Shown: positions 1 to 13,680 of the stretch, piece by piece
How positions within the stretch are numbered: position 1 is the stretch's first letter
Layout: every line of letters begins with the position of its first letter
Source: Gordionus sp. m RMFG-2023
Taxonomy: Eukaryota > Nematomorpha > Gordioida > Chordodea > Parachordodidae
Direction of reading: 5' to 3'
Length of the DNA: 64,000 bases
Assembly (NCBI RefSeq): GCF_954871325.1
Contig: NC_088775.1
Coordinates: 12,935,561-12,999,560 of the forward strand
Position numbers and translations under genes: made by a program
The notes under the pieces: generated by a model
Told to the model about the DNA's origin: nothing
The model's input: only the letters and a program-made list of their open reading frames with translations
Databases searched by the model: none

Positions 1-101
1 AGAAGAAATTCCATATTATCATCAATCTCTTCCACATAAATTACTTTGTCGATATGATCTGTACCAAAATTATCTTCTAAATCAATCTCGATTGTCGACA
101 T
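1..101 (-). CDS. N-terminus of an unidentified acidic protein (partial, runs off the window)
   Basis: Reading leftwards from an ATG at 101-99 there is an open frame of 33 codons to the window edge, beginning MSTIEIDLEDNFGTDHIDK. It is rich in Asp, Glu and Ile and has no stop. The region upstream of the ATG turns at once into very AT-rich non-coding sequence, as expected for a 5' flank. I do not recognise the family. The short acidic start could be the first exon of a nuclear or cytoplasmic protein, or a chance frame; only sequence left of the window would tell. Confidence 0.45.
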   Translation of the reverse strand, partial: MSTIEIDLEDNFGTDHIDKVIYVEEIDDNMEFL

Positions 102-239
102 TTTAAATTCTTAAATTATTTTGAGAACTGATTAATGCATATTTTAAAATATAAATTTATTTCAAAATTAAATTAAACAACAAGATTATGATTTAGAATT
201 AATTATAAATATATTTTATTAATTTTATATGTATTTATT

Positions 240-353
240 TATAAAATAAAAAGTAGCGAGTAGCAAGCTATCGCTATCTCTATTTCTTTCTAAAAGTAGA
301 GCGCTAAAGCTACCGACTAAAAAAGTAGATGCGCTACTTTAACAACACTGATT
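240..353. repeat. Single end of a hAT-like short transposon (TAGCGCTAC-rich)
   Basis: A GC-richer island built of repeated TAGCG/GCTAC words ends in TTTAACAACACTG at 338-350. The complement, CAGTGTTGTTAAA, has the form of a hAT-type terminal inverted repeat. The same terminus recurs elsewhere in the window (near 14,365, 25,129, 35,837, 39,990 and 54,345). No partner end is obvious, so this looks like a one-ended relic. Confidence 0.4.
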
Positions 354-3300
354 ACAATATAAATTTATATAACCAAATTGTCTTACATATTATTTTATAA
401 CAAATTTTAAAGAGAAAATTTGGTTTTGATTAATACATCTATATGACTGGATGCTTAAAACTAACTATAGATTCTATTGTAGAAAAAAAAGGAACATATA
501 AATTTTCATAAGCACATAAAATCCAAACATGTGATACCTTTAATAGTATCTCTAACTGTACCCCAAAATAGTGTTTTAAACCAGTTACTCCTCACTACTA
601 CTATTATGCAACAGGTTTAAAATTGATTTTTTTCCCCTATACTTTTCTGTTTGCTAATTTGAATTTTAACCATTATGGAAATGTAAATTAATTGGTTGAG
701 CATTTTATCACAGAATTTTTTTAATTTAGTATTTTGATTTAGTATTCATAATCTTTAAACATGTTGGACACCTTCCTTATTTTTTAGAATATAGAAAAAA
801 CATAATTCGATTTCTAAGTTCTATTTACTTCAAATATTTACCAAAAGCCTTCCAATTATGTATTGACGAAACAATAGTTAATTTTATCTAAGCTAACTTT
901 CTTCAACTCCACCTTATTATAACTATATTAGAAGATGAAGAGGATTATGATATCATAAATATCAAATTTTATTCCATATTATCTTAAAAATTTACAAAAA
1001 ATTTTTTTTTAGGCCATTCAAGACATATCATTTTTTCAGAGCGATTTTTTTAAGCATGTTTTCAACTAATTTTTTATTTATCTACAAACAAAGGCGATAA
1101 CTTGGGGAATTTAATTTTTTGCATAATAAAATATTTTGAAAAAACTGAATCCTAATCTCTCCCAGACGGCATTTAAGCCTTAGTAAAAAAAAAATTAGAT
1201 GAAAACATGCCTAGAAAATGGTTTTGAAAATCTATCTGGAAATGGGTTTAGAAGGTTAAATAAGATATGTGCGTTTGTATACTCTAATATTATAATTTAT
1301 CGAATATATTTCTATACTCATTTCTTCAGATAAATAAGATGATTTAACTCTGCCCTGGCCCCAATAAGAACTTATTTACACCAAATGAAAATATATTTTA
1401 AGCACAATTTTGAAAGAGAAAATAAAATATAATTAACTAAGTTAAGAATATTCAAATTTATTCATTATAAAAAACATTAAATTATTCTTAAGAAAATAAC
1501 AGATAATAATTTGTAATATATTATTTTTGTAATTATAATATAATTTTTAAGTAATTTTTAAGTAAAGAGTAATGCTTTCATTTTTTAGTAATGCTTTCAT
1601 TTTTTAGTAATGCGTTACTTTTATCATGAGATAAATAATACCGGTAAAGCGTCCTTTTTTGCAAGTAATGAAAACGTTACCCCCTACTTTTTTGAAACAA
1701 TGTTTAAGTCCCGAAAAAGTGATATGCATCAATCAATATAAACTTCAATCCGTTTAATGGTGAAATTATCGTAAGAAATAAGATCACATACAATATTTGG
1801 ATATAAAATAACTTTTTTTATGGAAGAAACAAATAGTTATAATATCATGGCAAAATAAAATTAACCATGACTTCCAGCTAAACAGGTTAAGTTAACCTAA
1901 GCTAACCTTACTATCAACATTAAGTAAAAAAATTTTTGGATGTCCTTATGCATATAATTTATTCTTCTTGGAAAAAAAGTATATGGGAGCCCCTGCATCA
2001 TTTGTCATTACTATGCATTTTTAAAAATTTCCAACATTAGCAAAAAAAGTAAAATTTATTTAAAAAAAAATAGATATTAAAATTTAATAATAAATTTATT
2101 TTGTAAAATTTTTGATTAAAACATAAGATTTTTTTTGGTTATAGTAAGTTTCAGAAAGTAGTTAAATTTTTTTTATCGGTACACAAAGTAGTGCGTTTGT
2201 AGGACACGGTGGGGCTCAAGCTTTTGAAAACATAGTTCTTCCCCCCCCCCTCCCCTGAAATATTTCTTAGATATTCATATTTTTAAATACTAATTCTGGA
2301 TATTATTATACCTTTTGCCTTCATTTTTTTGCGAATGTTGGAAAGAAAGAAAGAAAAATATAATAATCCGATTGGAAATTTTATTAAGGGTAAGAGTCCC
2401 ATTCAATCATGTATTTATAGGACTGTTTAAAAAGTTCCGTCTGACATGAGTTCAACCGGATCTGGTTAGGATCGGTTTTGGATATTTCAGCTGAAAACTC
2501 TTAAATAGTATGTCCAGAATAGGAATTCATGAAAATTACGGTCAGAAAATAATCTCTATTTCAAAAAAAAATGCTTTTACAACCAACATTCTTACAACAT
2601 AACCCAAATTGGGTAATGATTATGCGTTAAACGTTATGGATTTTTTTAAAATATGGATTAGATATCTTAACTTATTTATATATAACAAAAAATAATTAGT
2701 TCGATTTTTAAGTAGCGTCTCTATCCTAGTTGGTGATTGCTGATAGCGTCAATCAAGATTTGAATCCAAAAAGTTTGGAGTGTTTTTATCTGAAACTAGC
2801 TAGATGGTACTGTGCTACGGGATATGATGAATAGAATATCGGAAGCGATAATATGATTTCAATAAGTGGATTTTATTGCATTTTAATAAGTAATGGTCGC
2901 CATTTCGCAAATTTCGCCGTTGTTTAGATTACCATATGATGACCAACGCTATGTATCTTTGCCATAATAAAAACCTAGATATCAAGCAGGACAAATCAAA
3001 TTTAAAACAAAATCAGATTTTTTTTACATAAAATATTTATTAAAATTTCAAAAAAAATTCCCATATAAATTCTAAATAATATATAAAATAAACCTAATTC
3101 TTAAATAACCAAAAGTATTACATAAATATTTTATTATTTAATTTCTTTTTAAATTCCTGACTACTTAAAAATTCATAATTTAAAAAATAAGTAAATAAGG
3201 CTTTTGGCGTTATTATGTCATGGTAAATGATTATTATGTGTCTGTGTGTATAAATGATTAGTGTATTTGGCATATCATATTGGTTGTACTTCACTTATGA

Positions 3301-5960
3301 TTTAATTTATCCCTAATGAATTATGTATTATAAGCATGTATATTGCGTAAAAATAGTATAATATTATCGTATTATCAAAAATATTTATTCTTAAAAAAAA
3401 TCTGTTCTCTAAGTAAAAGGAAGTCAGTAAAAACAAAGGATAAAAGAATTTTATTAATATAATAGGGATAACCCATAGCCAAGAGTAATATTGGGCGAGA
3501 TAAACCCCCTCCCTCTTTTAACAATGATTCTATCTATTATAACAATCAATTTTATGCATGTTACCAGCCGGTAACTAGGAATGGGGGGGGGCTCAATACC
3601 CGAATGTAAACTTTGAGATAGAGCCTGCAAATTCATTCTTGATCCTAGCCCAACTTCATATATATTGATTAACTCTTTATATTTATATGAATCAAATAGT
3701 AGCGTAAGGTCTACGATAGAATGTAAGGATATCTAAGCCCATGCCTTAATAAATAAAAGTTTGCACTCAGGCCCAAAATGTCATTTTTATGAACATATTT
3801 CTTCATTAAAATATAAGTATCTAGTAGAGTAATTTTTTAGATTTGGTCATCAGTCAAATGATTGCGCAATTCATTGTTATAATTTCTTAAGACATATCAG
3901 AGTCACTAACTGACATAGCTGTAGATTGGAATAATATTGGGTTTATTTGGAGTTTAGTTTTTTCTTTGTTTATTTACGTTTTAAAAAATTTGTTTTTTTT
4001 TCCGTTTTTTAATTCATGTTTTTTTTTAAACTTCCTTAGTTATAAATATAATAACAGTTTTATAATTTTATCCTTTTTAATATATCTTGTTTATAAAACA
4101 ATTTTTTCACCCTATTTTTTTAAGACTTTTGCTTTGGGTCGCATAAATCTTATCATAATAATGTTTTTTGATTGTTGCATTTCCTTCCGGCTTTTAACCA
4201 TTTTAAAATTTATTGCTCCCTTGGCGGATTTATAATAATAATAATAATATAAATAAGTAGGCCATTTTGAAAAATAAAAAATTAAATCCCCAAATCATGA
4301 TCAATTATCGCAAAATAGGAGCTTTTATTTTATAATATTTATATTTTGTATGCTCCGATCTAAATTTTTATAAATATCAATTACAGTATAAACTCATCTA
4401 ATTTAGGGCAAAAATCTTAGTCCCAAAAGTGCCCAAATTGGTTAGGGTTTTACTGTAAATCTATTTCGTTTTGACCCATATTTAAAAAATATCAAAGCTA
4501 AGTCCTTGTTTGTCTTATTTCTAAAAAGTAGGCTGTTTAGCCGTCTATATAAGCTTCTCTAAACACTCAAAAGAAAAAGATGAATTAGATTTATGGATAC
4601 GTAACCCTGCATTTACAGTTAGCGCGAATTCGAAGGGAAGTATATGAAAATTTATGTAAGCTTATTAAATTTTATATCATATTTTTTATAACCGCTAATT
4701 CGGGCTAACTTTGAATGCAGGGAAACATACCTGCGATTCCTTTCAAATATGGTTTCTAGTTCAAAATTTGTTTAGCATGGGGCTAAGCAGAAATAAGTTT
4801 CTAAAAATAAGATGAACCAGGACACGGTCTATATACCTATCTTAGTTTATTAATAACAATACAAAAAACTTTATAAATTTAATAATAATATTTATTAGGC
4901 TAATTTATGTTATTAAATATATAGGATTAACTTCTTATTAAATTAAATATCCAATATCGATTTATTTATTTTTTTTATTTTAAAATTAAAAAAAAGATTT
5001 ATTAGTGGATTAGTGGAGATAAAACTTACTTAACTTATTACTTAAAGTTGAATTAATATTTTTTTTAGTTCAAATTTAGTGATTAAATTTTAAAAAGAAA
5101 TTGCGCCATATTATATTATTTTTTGATAATAGCTCAACTCAGGGAATGTTTAAGCGAAGGAGATTTTTTTTAAAATTAGATGAAATATATTTAAAATTAA
5201 ACAAATATCTAATGTAATGAGTATGATTAAAGAGATATGGATTAAAGTTAATTAGGTTTGAGAGATATGAGTTAAAGTTAGTTAGATTTGAGAGTTGTGG
5301 GTTATGGTTAAGATATATTATAAATTGTTTGGAATTAAACTTAATTATTTTTAGCAATAACCTGTCAAATCTGACAGATAATGTGATTCTAAATAGTCAA
5401 ATAGAAATTTAAAAATTTGTTGTAACGGCAATTTTCTTGGGTTGAACCATAATATTAGGATAAAAAAAGTATCCTCTCTCTCAGTCCATGGGTTTTTTTG
5501 TAAATATAGCCTAAAATTTGTAGAAGCACGAATAACCTTTAACTCGAGCTTCTGGGCTTAGCAAATTTTCTCTGGGACGCGTCTATAAACTCAACCGAAA
5601 TAACACGTTTTAAGCCATTATCCAATTATACTAATAATGATGATAATTATTGGTCGAATAATAGTCTCTTTGTTTTTAGGTTTAATTAATTCGAAGTTGG
5701 AAATTATTAAAATTGATTTAGTTATTCGCATTATTCAACATTATTTATATTTGAGATTATATATAATTATTTTAAAAAAATTCCCATATTTTCTAAATTG
5801 TGCGTAAGGTATTCAAAATTATTCTTTTATCCTTTTATAGAAGAAAATTTTATTTAAATATGAAGAGACATCCATTTTTAGTTATTTTTAAATTAATAAA
5901 ATACAAATCCTAAAATAGCATGAATGAGATATTACGATAAAATTATATTCAAAATATTAT
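354..5960. other. AT-rich intergenic DNA, no supported gene
   Basis: No frame here shows conserved-protein character. Contents are A/T runs, a poly-C tract (2,241-2,250), a poly-G tract (3,583-3,591), a 22-bp tandem duplication with a MITE-like GTAATGCGTTAC/GTAACG motif (about 1,566-1,680), and short imperfect repeats of a GAGATATGRGTTAAAGTTA unit (about 5,215-5,300). The short open frames at 3,454-3,636, 3,966-4,235 and 5,139-5,357 are low-complexity and I do not accept them as genes. Confidence 0.6.
1566..1680. repeat. 22-bp tandem duplication plus MITE-like GTAACG ends
   Basis: The unit GTAATGCTTTCATTTTTTA occurs twice in a row, followed by GTAATGCGTTACTTTT. About 40 bp further on, AAGTAATGAAAACGTTAC appears in roughly inverted orientation. 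This looks like the degraded end of a small inverted-repeat transposon. Confidence 0.35.
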
Positions 5961-5963
5961 CGC

Positions 5964-6420
5964 TTAAAATATCTTCGGTATGGGATTATAGCTATATAGA
6001 TGCGTTTGCAAAATCGAAGCACAATATGCATCCATTGCGGCCGCCGAATCATCCAAACGTAACAAATACTCACAATTAGAAAATATACTTTTTCTACCCT
6101 TTGCTACTACCATATTAGGGATCAGCGAAGATGCAATTCTATTTTTAAAAACTTTAAGTACAAAGTTATCAACAATCACTGGAGATCCTAAATAAAATTT
6201 ATACCTCAGACAAAGAATATCACTTGAGATATGTAGTTATTTTATCTTCATTTTAGGATCTATGCATAATAAAATAATTTTTTCCCCTCCACCGTTTTTT
6301 TTAAAAATATTTTAGTTTATATAATTTTTAATATATATTTTTTTATAGGTTTTGAATATTTGAAATTGAAAATTTAAATATATTTATAATAAATAATTTA
6401 GTATAAATATTTCCATTATT
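5964..6420 (-). repeat. Copy 1 of a dispersed repeat that includes coding-like sequence
   Basis: On the minus strand an open frame of 71 codons (6,179-5,964) reads as ordinary protein (for example FKNRIASSLIPNMVVAKG and LLRLDDSAAAMDAY). The frame and about 250 bp on its upstream side recur in degraded form on the plus strand at 60,070-60,420, inside a LACTB intron. Shared blocks include GATATTCTTTGTCT, AGGTATAAATTTT, TTTAGGATCTCCAGTGAT and TATTTGTTACGTTTGGAT. I do not recognise the protein. Because it is dispersed and AT-flanked it is more likely part of a mobile element than a host exon, but a host exon with a pseudo-copy is possible. Confidence 0.6.
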
Positions 6421-9400
6421 TCAAAGAAATAAATTGTATTTTATTATTCAGGAATAGATGGAATGTAGAAGGAACTATTTCGATCAAATTGGAGAGGACG
6501 CATTTTTCCTCTGCCCCCATAGAATCTTAAGAGTTACATTTGTTGAATTGGATTAAGTATTTATTTAAATCATATTGATTTTTTTTAATTAAATGTTTTC
6601 ATTAGCTTACACATGGATCTCACAACCATGGGTAAATTACTATAGTTAGAAAATGGTAAAAAATCTGCTAAACCGGTTCCACCCGCCACCGAAGAAAAAC
6701 CACATCAAAGTAGAGTTAAATCATTTATGTTTTCTTCAAAGTCGAGCTACATTCCTAAAGTTAAACCTTGATTCTTTTTCGATAAAAACTAGATTTAGAA
6801 GATTACTAACTTTAAATGAATTTAACATTTCATTTAAAAACTTATTATATTATGTGTGCTTTGGAGCTTTTATTTTCATTTTTATATCAATTTTTTTTTT
6901 AAAAAATCTATATATATTATAGACTTAGAATATGGCTTATATTTTTTTTGTTTCATTTTACAATAGAAAGTTTATATTACACTTCTTTTAATTGAGATAA
7001 TCAACCTAAATTTAAATTGGATTTTATTTATTTTTTGACATACTTTTTTTTAAATATAAATCCTTATTTTAATTATATTTATATTATTTTATTTTTTTTA
7101 AAAAAAAAATAAGTAAAAAAATTATTTTAAGATTCTTAAAATGTGTAAATAATTAGAAATTTAACTTAAAAATTTTATAAACATTTTCGTATGTTAATAA
7201 AAGTTAAGTTAAAAGGTAACGGAAAATACCAATACATCTTTAAGAGGGTAAGAGGTATGTTTTTAGGAGGTAGGAGTATATAAACCTAGTGAAATATTTA
7301 TCTGACATTGTCCTACAGCAATGGTAACCTGAATGTAACAAGCACAGAGGCATTTTCAATTTAAATAATGTTAGATAACATGACCAAAACCCCAATAAAA
7401 ACTGGGCTTGATGCCAGGTTTGCTAGATTTTTAAAATCGATATTATATATATATATATATATCAGATGCCTTCAGGCCGTATTTTAATTTTTTTTTAAAA
7501 ATCGGACCAGCCGTGAATGGTACGGTACCTCAGCAGATCTCTGATATATATATATATATAAATATGTTAAATTATGAAATTCTAAGAAATTACATATTTT
7601 TTTTAAAGACTTGGGCTAACCCAGAAGGCTTTGAAAAGATGCAGCCATTGGTGCAACATTGGTGCAGTAGAATCTCTCCTCTCAACAAAAATTGACAAAT
7701 TTTGCAAATATCATTTTAAGCTCTCTTTCCTTGAAAATTGAGTACGGTGGATTAATTTTTAGCCTAAAACTATCATTTTTACATGTTGTTGATTATATAT
7801 TTTAAAACAATGTCTTTTAATTAAAGCAACTTTGTCATTTGTTTTATATATATGTTTTTGTTTCATTGATTGTTACTGGGAATTAAAAAAATCTAAAACA
7901 ATTTGGCAAAATGAATTATTTTATAAGAAAAAATATCTTTGACTTCAGGTTGATCGATTTTCAATTACATCGTTGTGAAGGGGCAACAGCTGATTACACC
8001 TTGTATATTTTTTATTTGAGTAGAAAATAAATTCTAATGAGCGAATATTTAGCTCAAAAAAGGATAAATAAATTAACTCGCGCCGCAATGCTTGATTTTC
8101 TATGCCTCATAGATGTAGAATCTGAGTTAGCCGATAGCCATTACCTAACTATACCTTTTTAGTATAGACCTACATGGTAAAAGCTATCCATTTTTATACT
8201 GGATTTTATCAAAAATAATTAAATAGATAATAATATTAATTATGAAAAATTATGTATAAAACTATATAGAAAAAATCTGAACAACTGCTAAAAAAAATAG
8301 CATAGAGTTACTAGAAATTAGATACGTTTTTAAAAAATATATAATAATATTTCGTAATATTTACCTCAGATTTTAATGTGCTAATTAGAATTCAAAGAAT
8401 TTAAAAGATTCTGGGAAAGTCGTTCCAAAAAATATAGCAGAATTACATTTTTGCCTCTAGTGTTTGTCACTAATTTTGATAATTTATACCACAACTTTTT
8501 TATGCAATTTAATATTTGATTATATTTTTATTATCATTGTGATAAATAAATAAAATTATATAAAATAAATTTAAAATAGTTTTAAAAAAATATTTAAATA
8601 TTTTAAAATATTCAATTTTTGATCTTGAAATTTTTAAAATTATTTTAATAATATTTAAAAATTTTAAACCAACATTTTTATCATATTAAAAAGTTTTACA
8701 ATTTCTAAAATTAAATTTGGAATATAATAAGAGAGATAGAAAATATAATAATTTAATTTAATGCGATGCGATGCGATGTTTTTTCAATTTTTTTTAAAAA
8801 AATATTATATTTATCGATTTTTGATTTTTTTTTAAAAAAAAATCCCAATTTGAAAACACTTGTCTAATTTGGGGAAACCCATAAGAACCAAAACTTATAG
8901 CCCATCTTATTTAATATCATCAAAAAAATATTTAAATGGCATTGCTTATGGACTATATACACTTAAACTAAAAAGTTCGTCTGAATTATCAGGAGCCAAA
9001 CATGTGAATAAAATTTTCATGTTACAAAAGTTCAAGTATTCAAAAAAAATAATATTAGATTCATAGTTGCCTGAGCGTTTATTTATGCTTTTGTGAGTTT
9101 GAGCTTTTATTGTAAAGAAAAATTTGATTAAAAAAAATAGATAAATAAATAATATAACACATGTTAAATGATCCGAAAAAGGTAACGGTTTGAGCCAAAA
9201 AAATGTAATATATTTTTATATTAAATCTTGCACCGAAATACGAGTCCGAACCCGATTTGACCAAACTCCTATCGATCAGACTCTGAGAGTCATTTTCTCC
9301 AACTGGGTTATTCGAACCCTGACGATTAGTCTTGGACCGGAAAAAAATTTAAAATTATTTTGTTTATCTAATGTTTATTTTTAATGAAAATTGTTCAAAA

Positions 9401-12400
9401 ATTAACCATGAAATTGTTTATTATCCTTATTCGTTAACGAGGATTTTCAACAGTTCAATATAAAAACTCGGAGCTCTGAAAAAAAAACTTGGAATGGGGT
9501 TTGACAGAATGTTTTATATATTTTATATTTTCGAAGGTTTTTAATCAAAATTTTAAAAAATAATTTCGTAAATTTTTTGATTTTTGTCCAGATTATAGAG
9601 TAAAAATTTTTTTAATCAAAAAAATTTGTTATTTTATCATGGAAGATTTTATGAATATAAAAATCACAAAATATTAACTTATAAAAGATTTCTTACAAAA
9701 AAAGTGGAATTTTAGGTAAAATTTGATCACAATCATCTATCAGCATTTTTAAAATATTTTTCAGAGATCACAAATCCTTGAAGATTGTTATATTCTGAAG
9801 GGCATTTCAAACTCTGGTTATAAATCAAATATACTTCATTATTATTATGATAGAATTTCAATCTTTATTATCATCCTTGTGCTCTTATACTCATTGGCGA
9901 TCAAAAATAAAATTCACGATCACACCGAAATTAACAGCAATAGTGACCTGTTAATCATTCTTCTCAAATGTTTATTTTAATAAATTTAATTTTATTAATT
10001 TAGAAAAAAAGAGGTTATAATCTGAGACAGGTTGACCGAATTTACAGTTATATAGTTAGTTTAAAAGAAAAGAATGTTTGAGGTTTGCAAAGCCAGATCT
10101 GGATAGCTACAATCCGAAAAACCTTCCTAAAAGTCAGGGCCTGTCTTGCTTGGTAAATATTATTGTACGAATTTTCCGGCCATCACATCTTTAATAGCTT
10201 ATTTTTCCAATGTCCATTAAGGCTCTAATATCTCTCCTATATCGCTATCATTATCTATACCAACCTTTTTATAAATCAATTGTGATTGTATCTGATAGTG
10301 CATTGTATATTGTATTTTATTATAAATAAATTGATGTGAATTTACTTTTTATAGAGTTATTGTTTTAGTTATACAGCTCTTAAAATACAAAGAAATTGGC
10401 ATATTGTTCTCAACCAGTATTAATCAAAGTAATATCTTACTTCTACAAAAAAATATATTAAAACTTTAATTCCCGGAACGAGGCACTGCCTAAAGTTTTA
10501 TATATAAATTGTACTGCATGACCCTAAATTTTTTCATGCACGAATTGCCCGACCCCTGCCATTAAGTATTTTGCACTGCCCATTACAATTTTAAAAAAAA
10601 TTTCGAACGGTCCCACTGGCCTAAATTTTGGACGGGCAGTGTAGATCTACTTGAAATTTTGCAATGCCATCTATAAAAAATTAATTCATTTAAAATTATT
10701 GTTGTATTATTATAGTTTATTATTTATATTTATATATATATATATATTGACGTGAAAAAAATATATATGTTAAAAAATCACATTTTATTTCTTTTGTTAA
10801 AAAAATTATTATTATTATTTTTAAAAAATTTAGTTTTTTTTTTTGGAATTTAAAAATTTGTAAATTTGATATAGTTATTGTAGTTTATATATAATTAAAA
10901 TAAAAGGAAAGATTTGCGTCTCCTATTTACTTTATTTAAGTATTTTAAGTATTTTATTTAAGTATTTTTATTAAGGATCCATAGGCAGTTCGTAAAAATT
11001 AATAATTAAATTCACCTAGAATTAGTAAATCAAATTTTATAATCCATAATAAAAATCCTTTAATTTAGACAATCGATTTAGCATATCATAAATTGAGCGC
11101 CATCCTGTTGTGCATCTATATCGCCATAGGTCTTCACACTAATTTTAGGATTCTAACAGCTTACTAATTAAAATTTTAACAATATGCTACACTCTGTCAA
11201 TATTCTCTTTAAAAAAAATATTGAAAATAAATTCAAAAATAATTTTTGAACCCCGAATTTTAAAAAAAGGGTCAGCTAAGGGATTGGATATAATCTCGAG
11301 GATTCCGACTCAGCCCTGGGGTAAATATATTTGATATTTGAATTAAAATGGGATAAAAATTCTAATCTTTGTGGACTGGTTCTTTCTTTCAAATGCGTCC
11401 TTTTTTGGTTTCGGTTAAAGATATTCTATCAGTTCTGTTCAGGCAAAAGTAAGTTTAAATCTGATTTAGGGAATTTTTACTCTATTGCGTTATTTTAAGC
11501 CATGATTAGTGTATAGGATGGTGTAAATCTTTAATAACTTTCATATTCACTATATGTCGTTTTTGTTACTATCAAACTGTTCATTTAAAGATATTTTATT
11601 CAGTCAGTAATGATATGCCTTTTTTAAAAATAAATAATTCTTCAAACTAACATGAACTTAATAAAATCTGGGTAACTGGAAAGAATTTATACCCCTAAAA
11701 AGCGATTATATATTAAGGCTAAAGATTAGGCAAGATTGATTAAAATTTTGAACAACTTCAACTTAATAAGATTTTCACTCAAAGCACGACATTTAATTCT
11801 GGTTAAAGTGCACTAGCCATTAAAGGTCGGCGCTGCAATGGCGATTGTTTTGAGTTGATCTAAAATACCGTATTTATTTAGATGCTTTTAAAAACCTTTA
11901 TTTAAATTTTAAATGAGGAATATAATTAATTTTACTTATTTTATTTAAAAATTGGATAAATGAAAGAATATATTATAAAATATTAAATGTTCAAATCCTT
12001 TCAAAATATTTAAGATTATCAATATTAGATTTATTCCTATTTCAAAAATAAAGTGTCTCTATACCGTTCAATTATCCATATGAGATTACCTTGTTTAGTA
12101 AATGATGTTTTTTTTATTAGATGAAAATTATTTTAGAGCCATCTTATGGCAAAATATATAAAATTGATTAAAAGTATATATAGCAAGCAGGGTTGCCCGT
12201 CAAAAATCGGGTAATTAAGAATTATGGTAAATTATTAAATAAAGAAAAAATGGAACGGATTACAAATTATAATGTATTACTAATGCTTATGTCAGAAACA
12301 TTGATAAAAATAAATGCAAAGAAAGGGAGAAGTGGCACGACTGGCTATGATTTTATTTTGTAAAAAAGGGGGGCTAAGGATTGGGTTTAATAGAACAAAT

Positions 12401-13176
12401 AATCTAAAAATTAAATTAGAATAAAAGCTTAAATTATAATAGATTTTGAGCTAGAAGAGTTTACGCGAAATTTTTTTTCCCGGCCACACCTGATGCTTTG
12501 GCTGAAAATTTTATTATAAATTGGAATCATTCATAGTGCTTATTTTATTCACGTCCAACTTGATCCAATAAGAATTTAAAGAATTCATAGCAGATCAAAA
12601 TTATTTTATCTGGTCACGAGGATTATTTTTTAAATATCCAATATGAAAAATTAGTAGTCCTTATGAATAATAAATAAGTATGGGGTTTGATATAATTAAG
12701 AAAACATTAGGAAAACTAAATAATTTCAAAATTTTTATGAGGTCATATCCAATAATCTGGTTTAAAATAAATTTAAAACTAACCGAGTTCAATAAATAAA
12801 TTCTGAACCCGGGTTTAACCAGCCTTTGAATCAGCCTAAATACCTCTCATTTTGGACTCACCTGATTCACTGGAAAGAAGCATCTATTGTCTCACCAAAG
12901 AAACACCTAACTTAAACAAAAAATGAGCTCAATTGAATATTCAAATTTCTTCAAGGAGTTGGTATCTCACAAAAGACTCTTTCTACGAAGTAGGCATTAG
13001 CATCATTGAAAACTACATTCGATTCAACGACTGTCTATCCGTAAAAAATCAATAACGTTCAACGCTATACATCATTACCCACTATAAATGTTTTAAAATT
13101 TTCATAATGATGTTAATTAAAGCCCATTTGTAAAAGTATCTAATAGAAATTGATCAATTGAAGATAATTTTAATAA
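6421..13176. other. AT-rich intergenic DNA with short repeats, no supported gene
   Basis: No host exon was recognised. Visible items are a (TA)n inverted pair around a 75-bp core (about 7,441-7,562), a GCGAT micro-repeat (about 8,760-8,778), another TA run (about 10,732-10,748) and a MITE-like patch with GCACTGCC and GGGCAGTG in opposite orientation (about 10,480-10,650). GC-richer repeat patches at 9,230-9,345, 11,245-11,330 and 12,780-12,870 resemble degraded short transposons. Confidence 0.55.
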
Positions 13177-13680
13177 ATGGTGTCATTAGATTTTAATTGT
13201 AATTTGTATGAAATATTAGAAATTTATCATCAAAATATAACAGAAAACGATATTAAAAATGCTTATCACAGATTAATAAAAATATATCATCCTGACAAAT
13301 CAAGTATAATAAAATTTATATTGGATAAAAAAAAATTTTAAATGAAAAAGATGGTAACCATGATAAATATTATCAAATTATAAAAGCATGGGAAATATTA
13401 AAAAATAAGACATCTAAACATTTATATGATATATCTATAGAAAAAAACAAATCTACTTATATATATGATGAAGTAATGATTTATATTGCAATAAAAATTA
13501 TACATTATTTAGGTTAATATAGATGAGCTCACAAGAAATGGTGATGATTATACATACCCATGCCGATGTGGTGAAAGTTACTTTTTAGATTTTAGTGAAC
13601 AAAACAAACAATCAAATTTATTAATACCATGCTCTAATTGCTCATTATTTTTAAATGTTAAAAGCCCTTATATATTTTAA
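13177..13680 (+). CDS. DNAJC24: DNAJC24/DPH4-type J-domain CSL zinc-finger protein
   Basis: Three exons (13,177-13,303; 13,351-13,472; 13,513-13,680) join across introns of 47 and 40 nt with GT...AG ends, giving 138 aa (human about 149). The N-terminal J domain has the diagnostic HPD (YHPDKS) followed by the helix-IV segment IIKAWEILKN. The C-terminal half is a CSL/DPH-type zinc ribbon with two cysteine pairs, CRC in YPCRCGESYF and CSNC in IPCSNCSLFL. Known role of the family: a cytosolic J-protein that binds iron or zinc and supports diphthamide formation on elongation factor 2. The start is the only ATG placing the J domain in frame. AATAAA at 13,679-13,684 overlaps the stop codon and may be the poly(A) signal. 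All key residues are present, so the gene looks functional. Confidence 0.92.

Noticed and set aside
7513-7695. 60-codon frame with PEGFEKMQPLVQHW
   Set aside because: Short, starts in a (TA)n palindrome, no family resemblance and no neighbouring exon.
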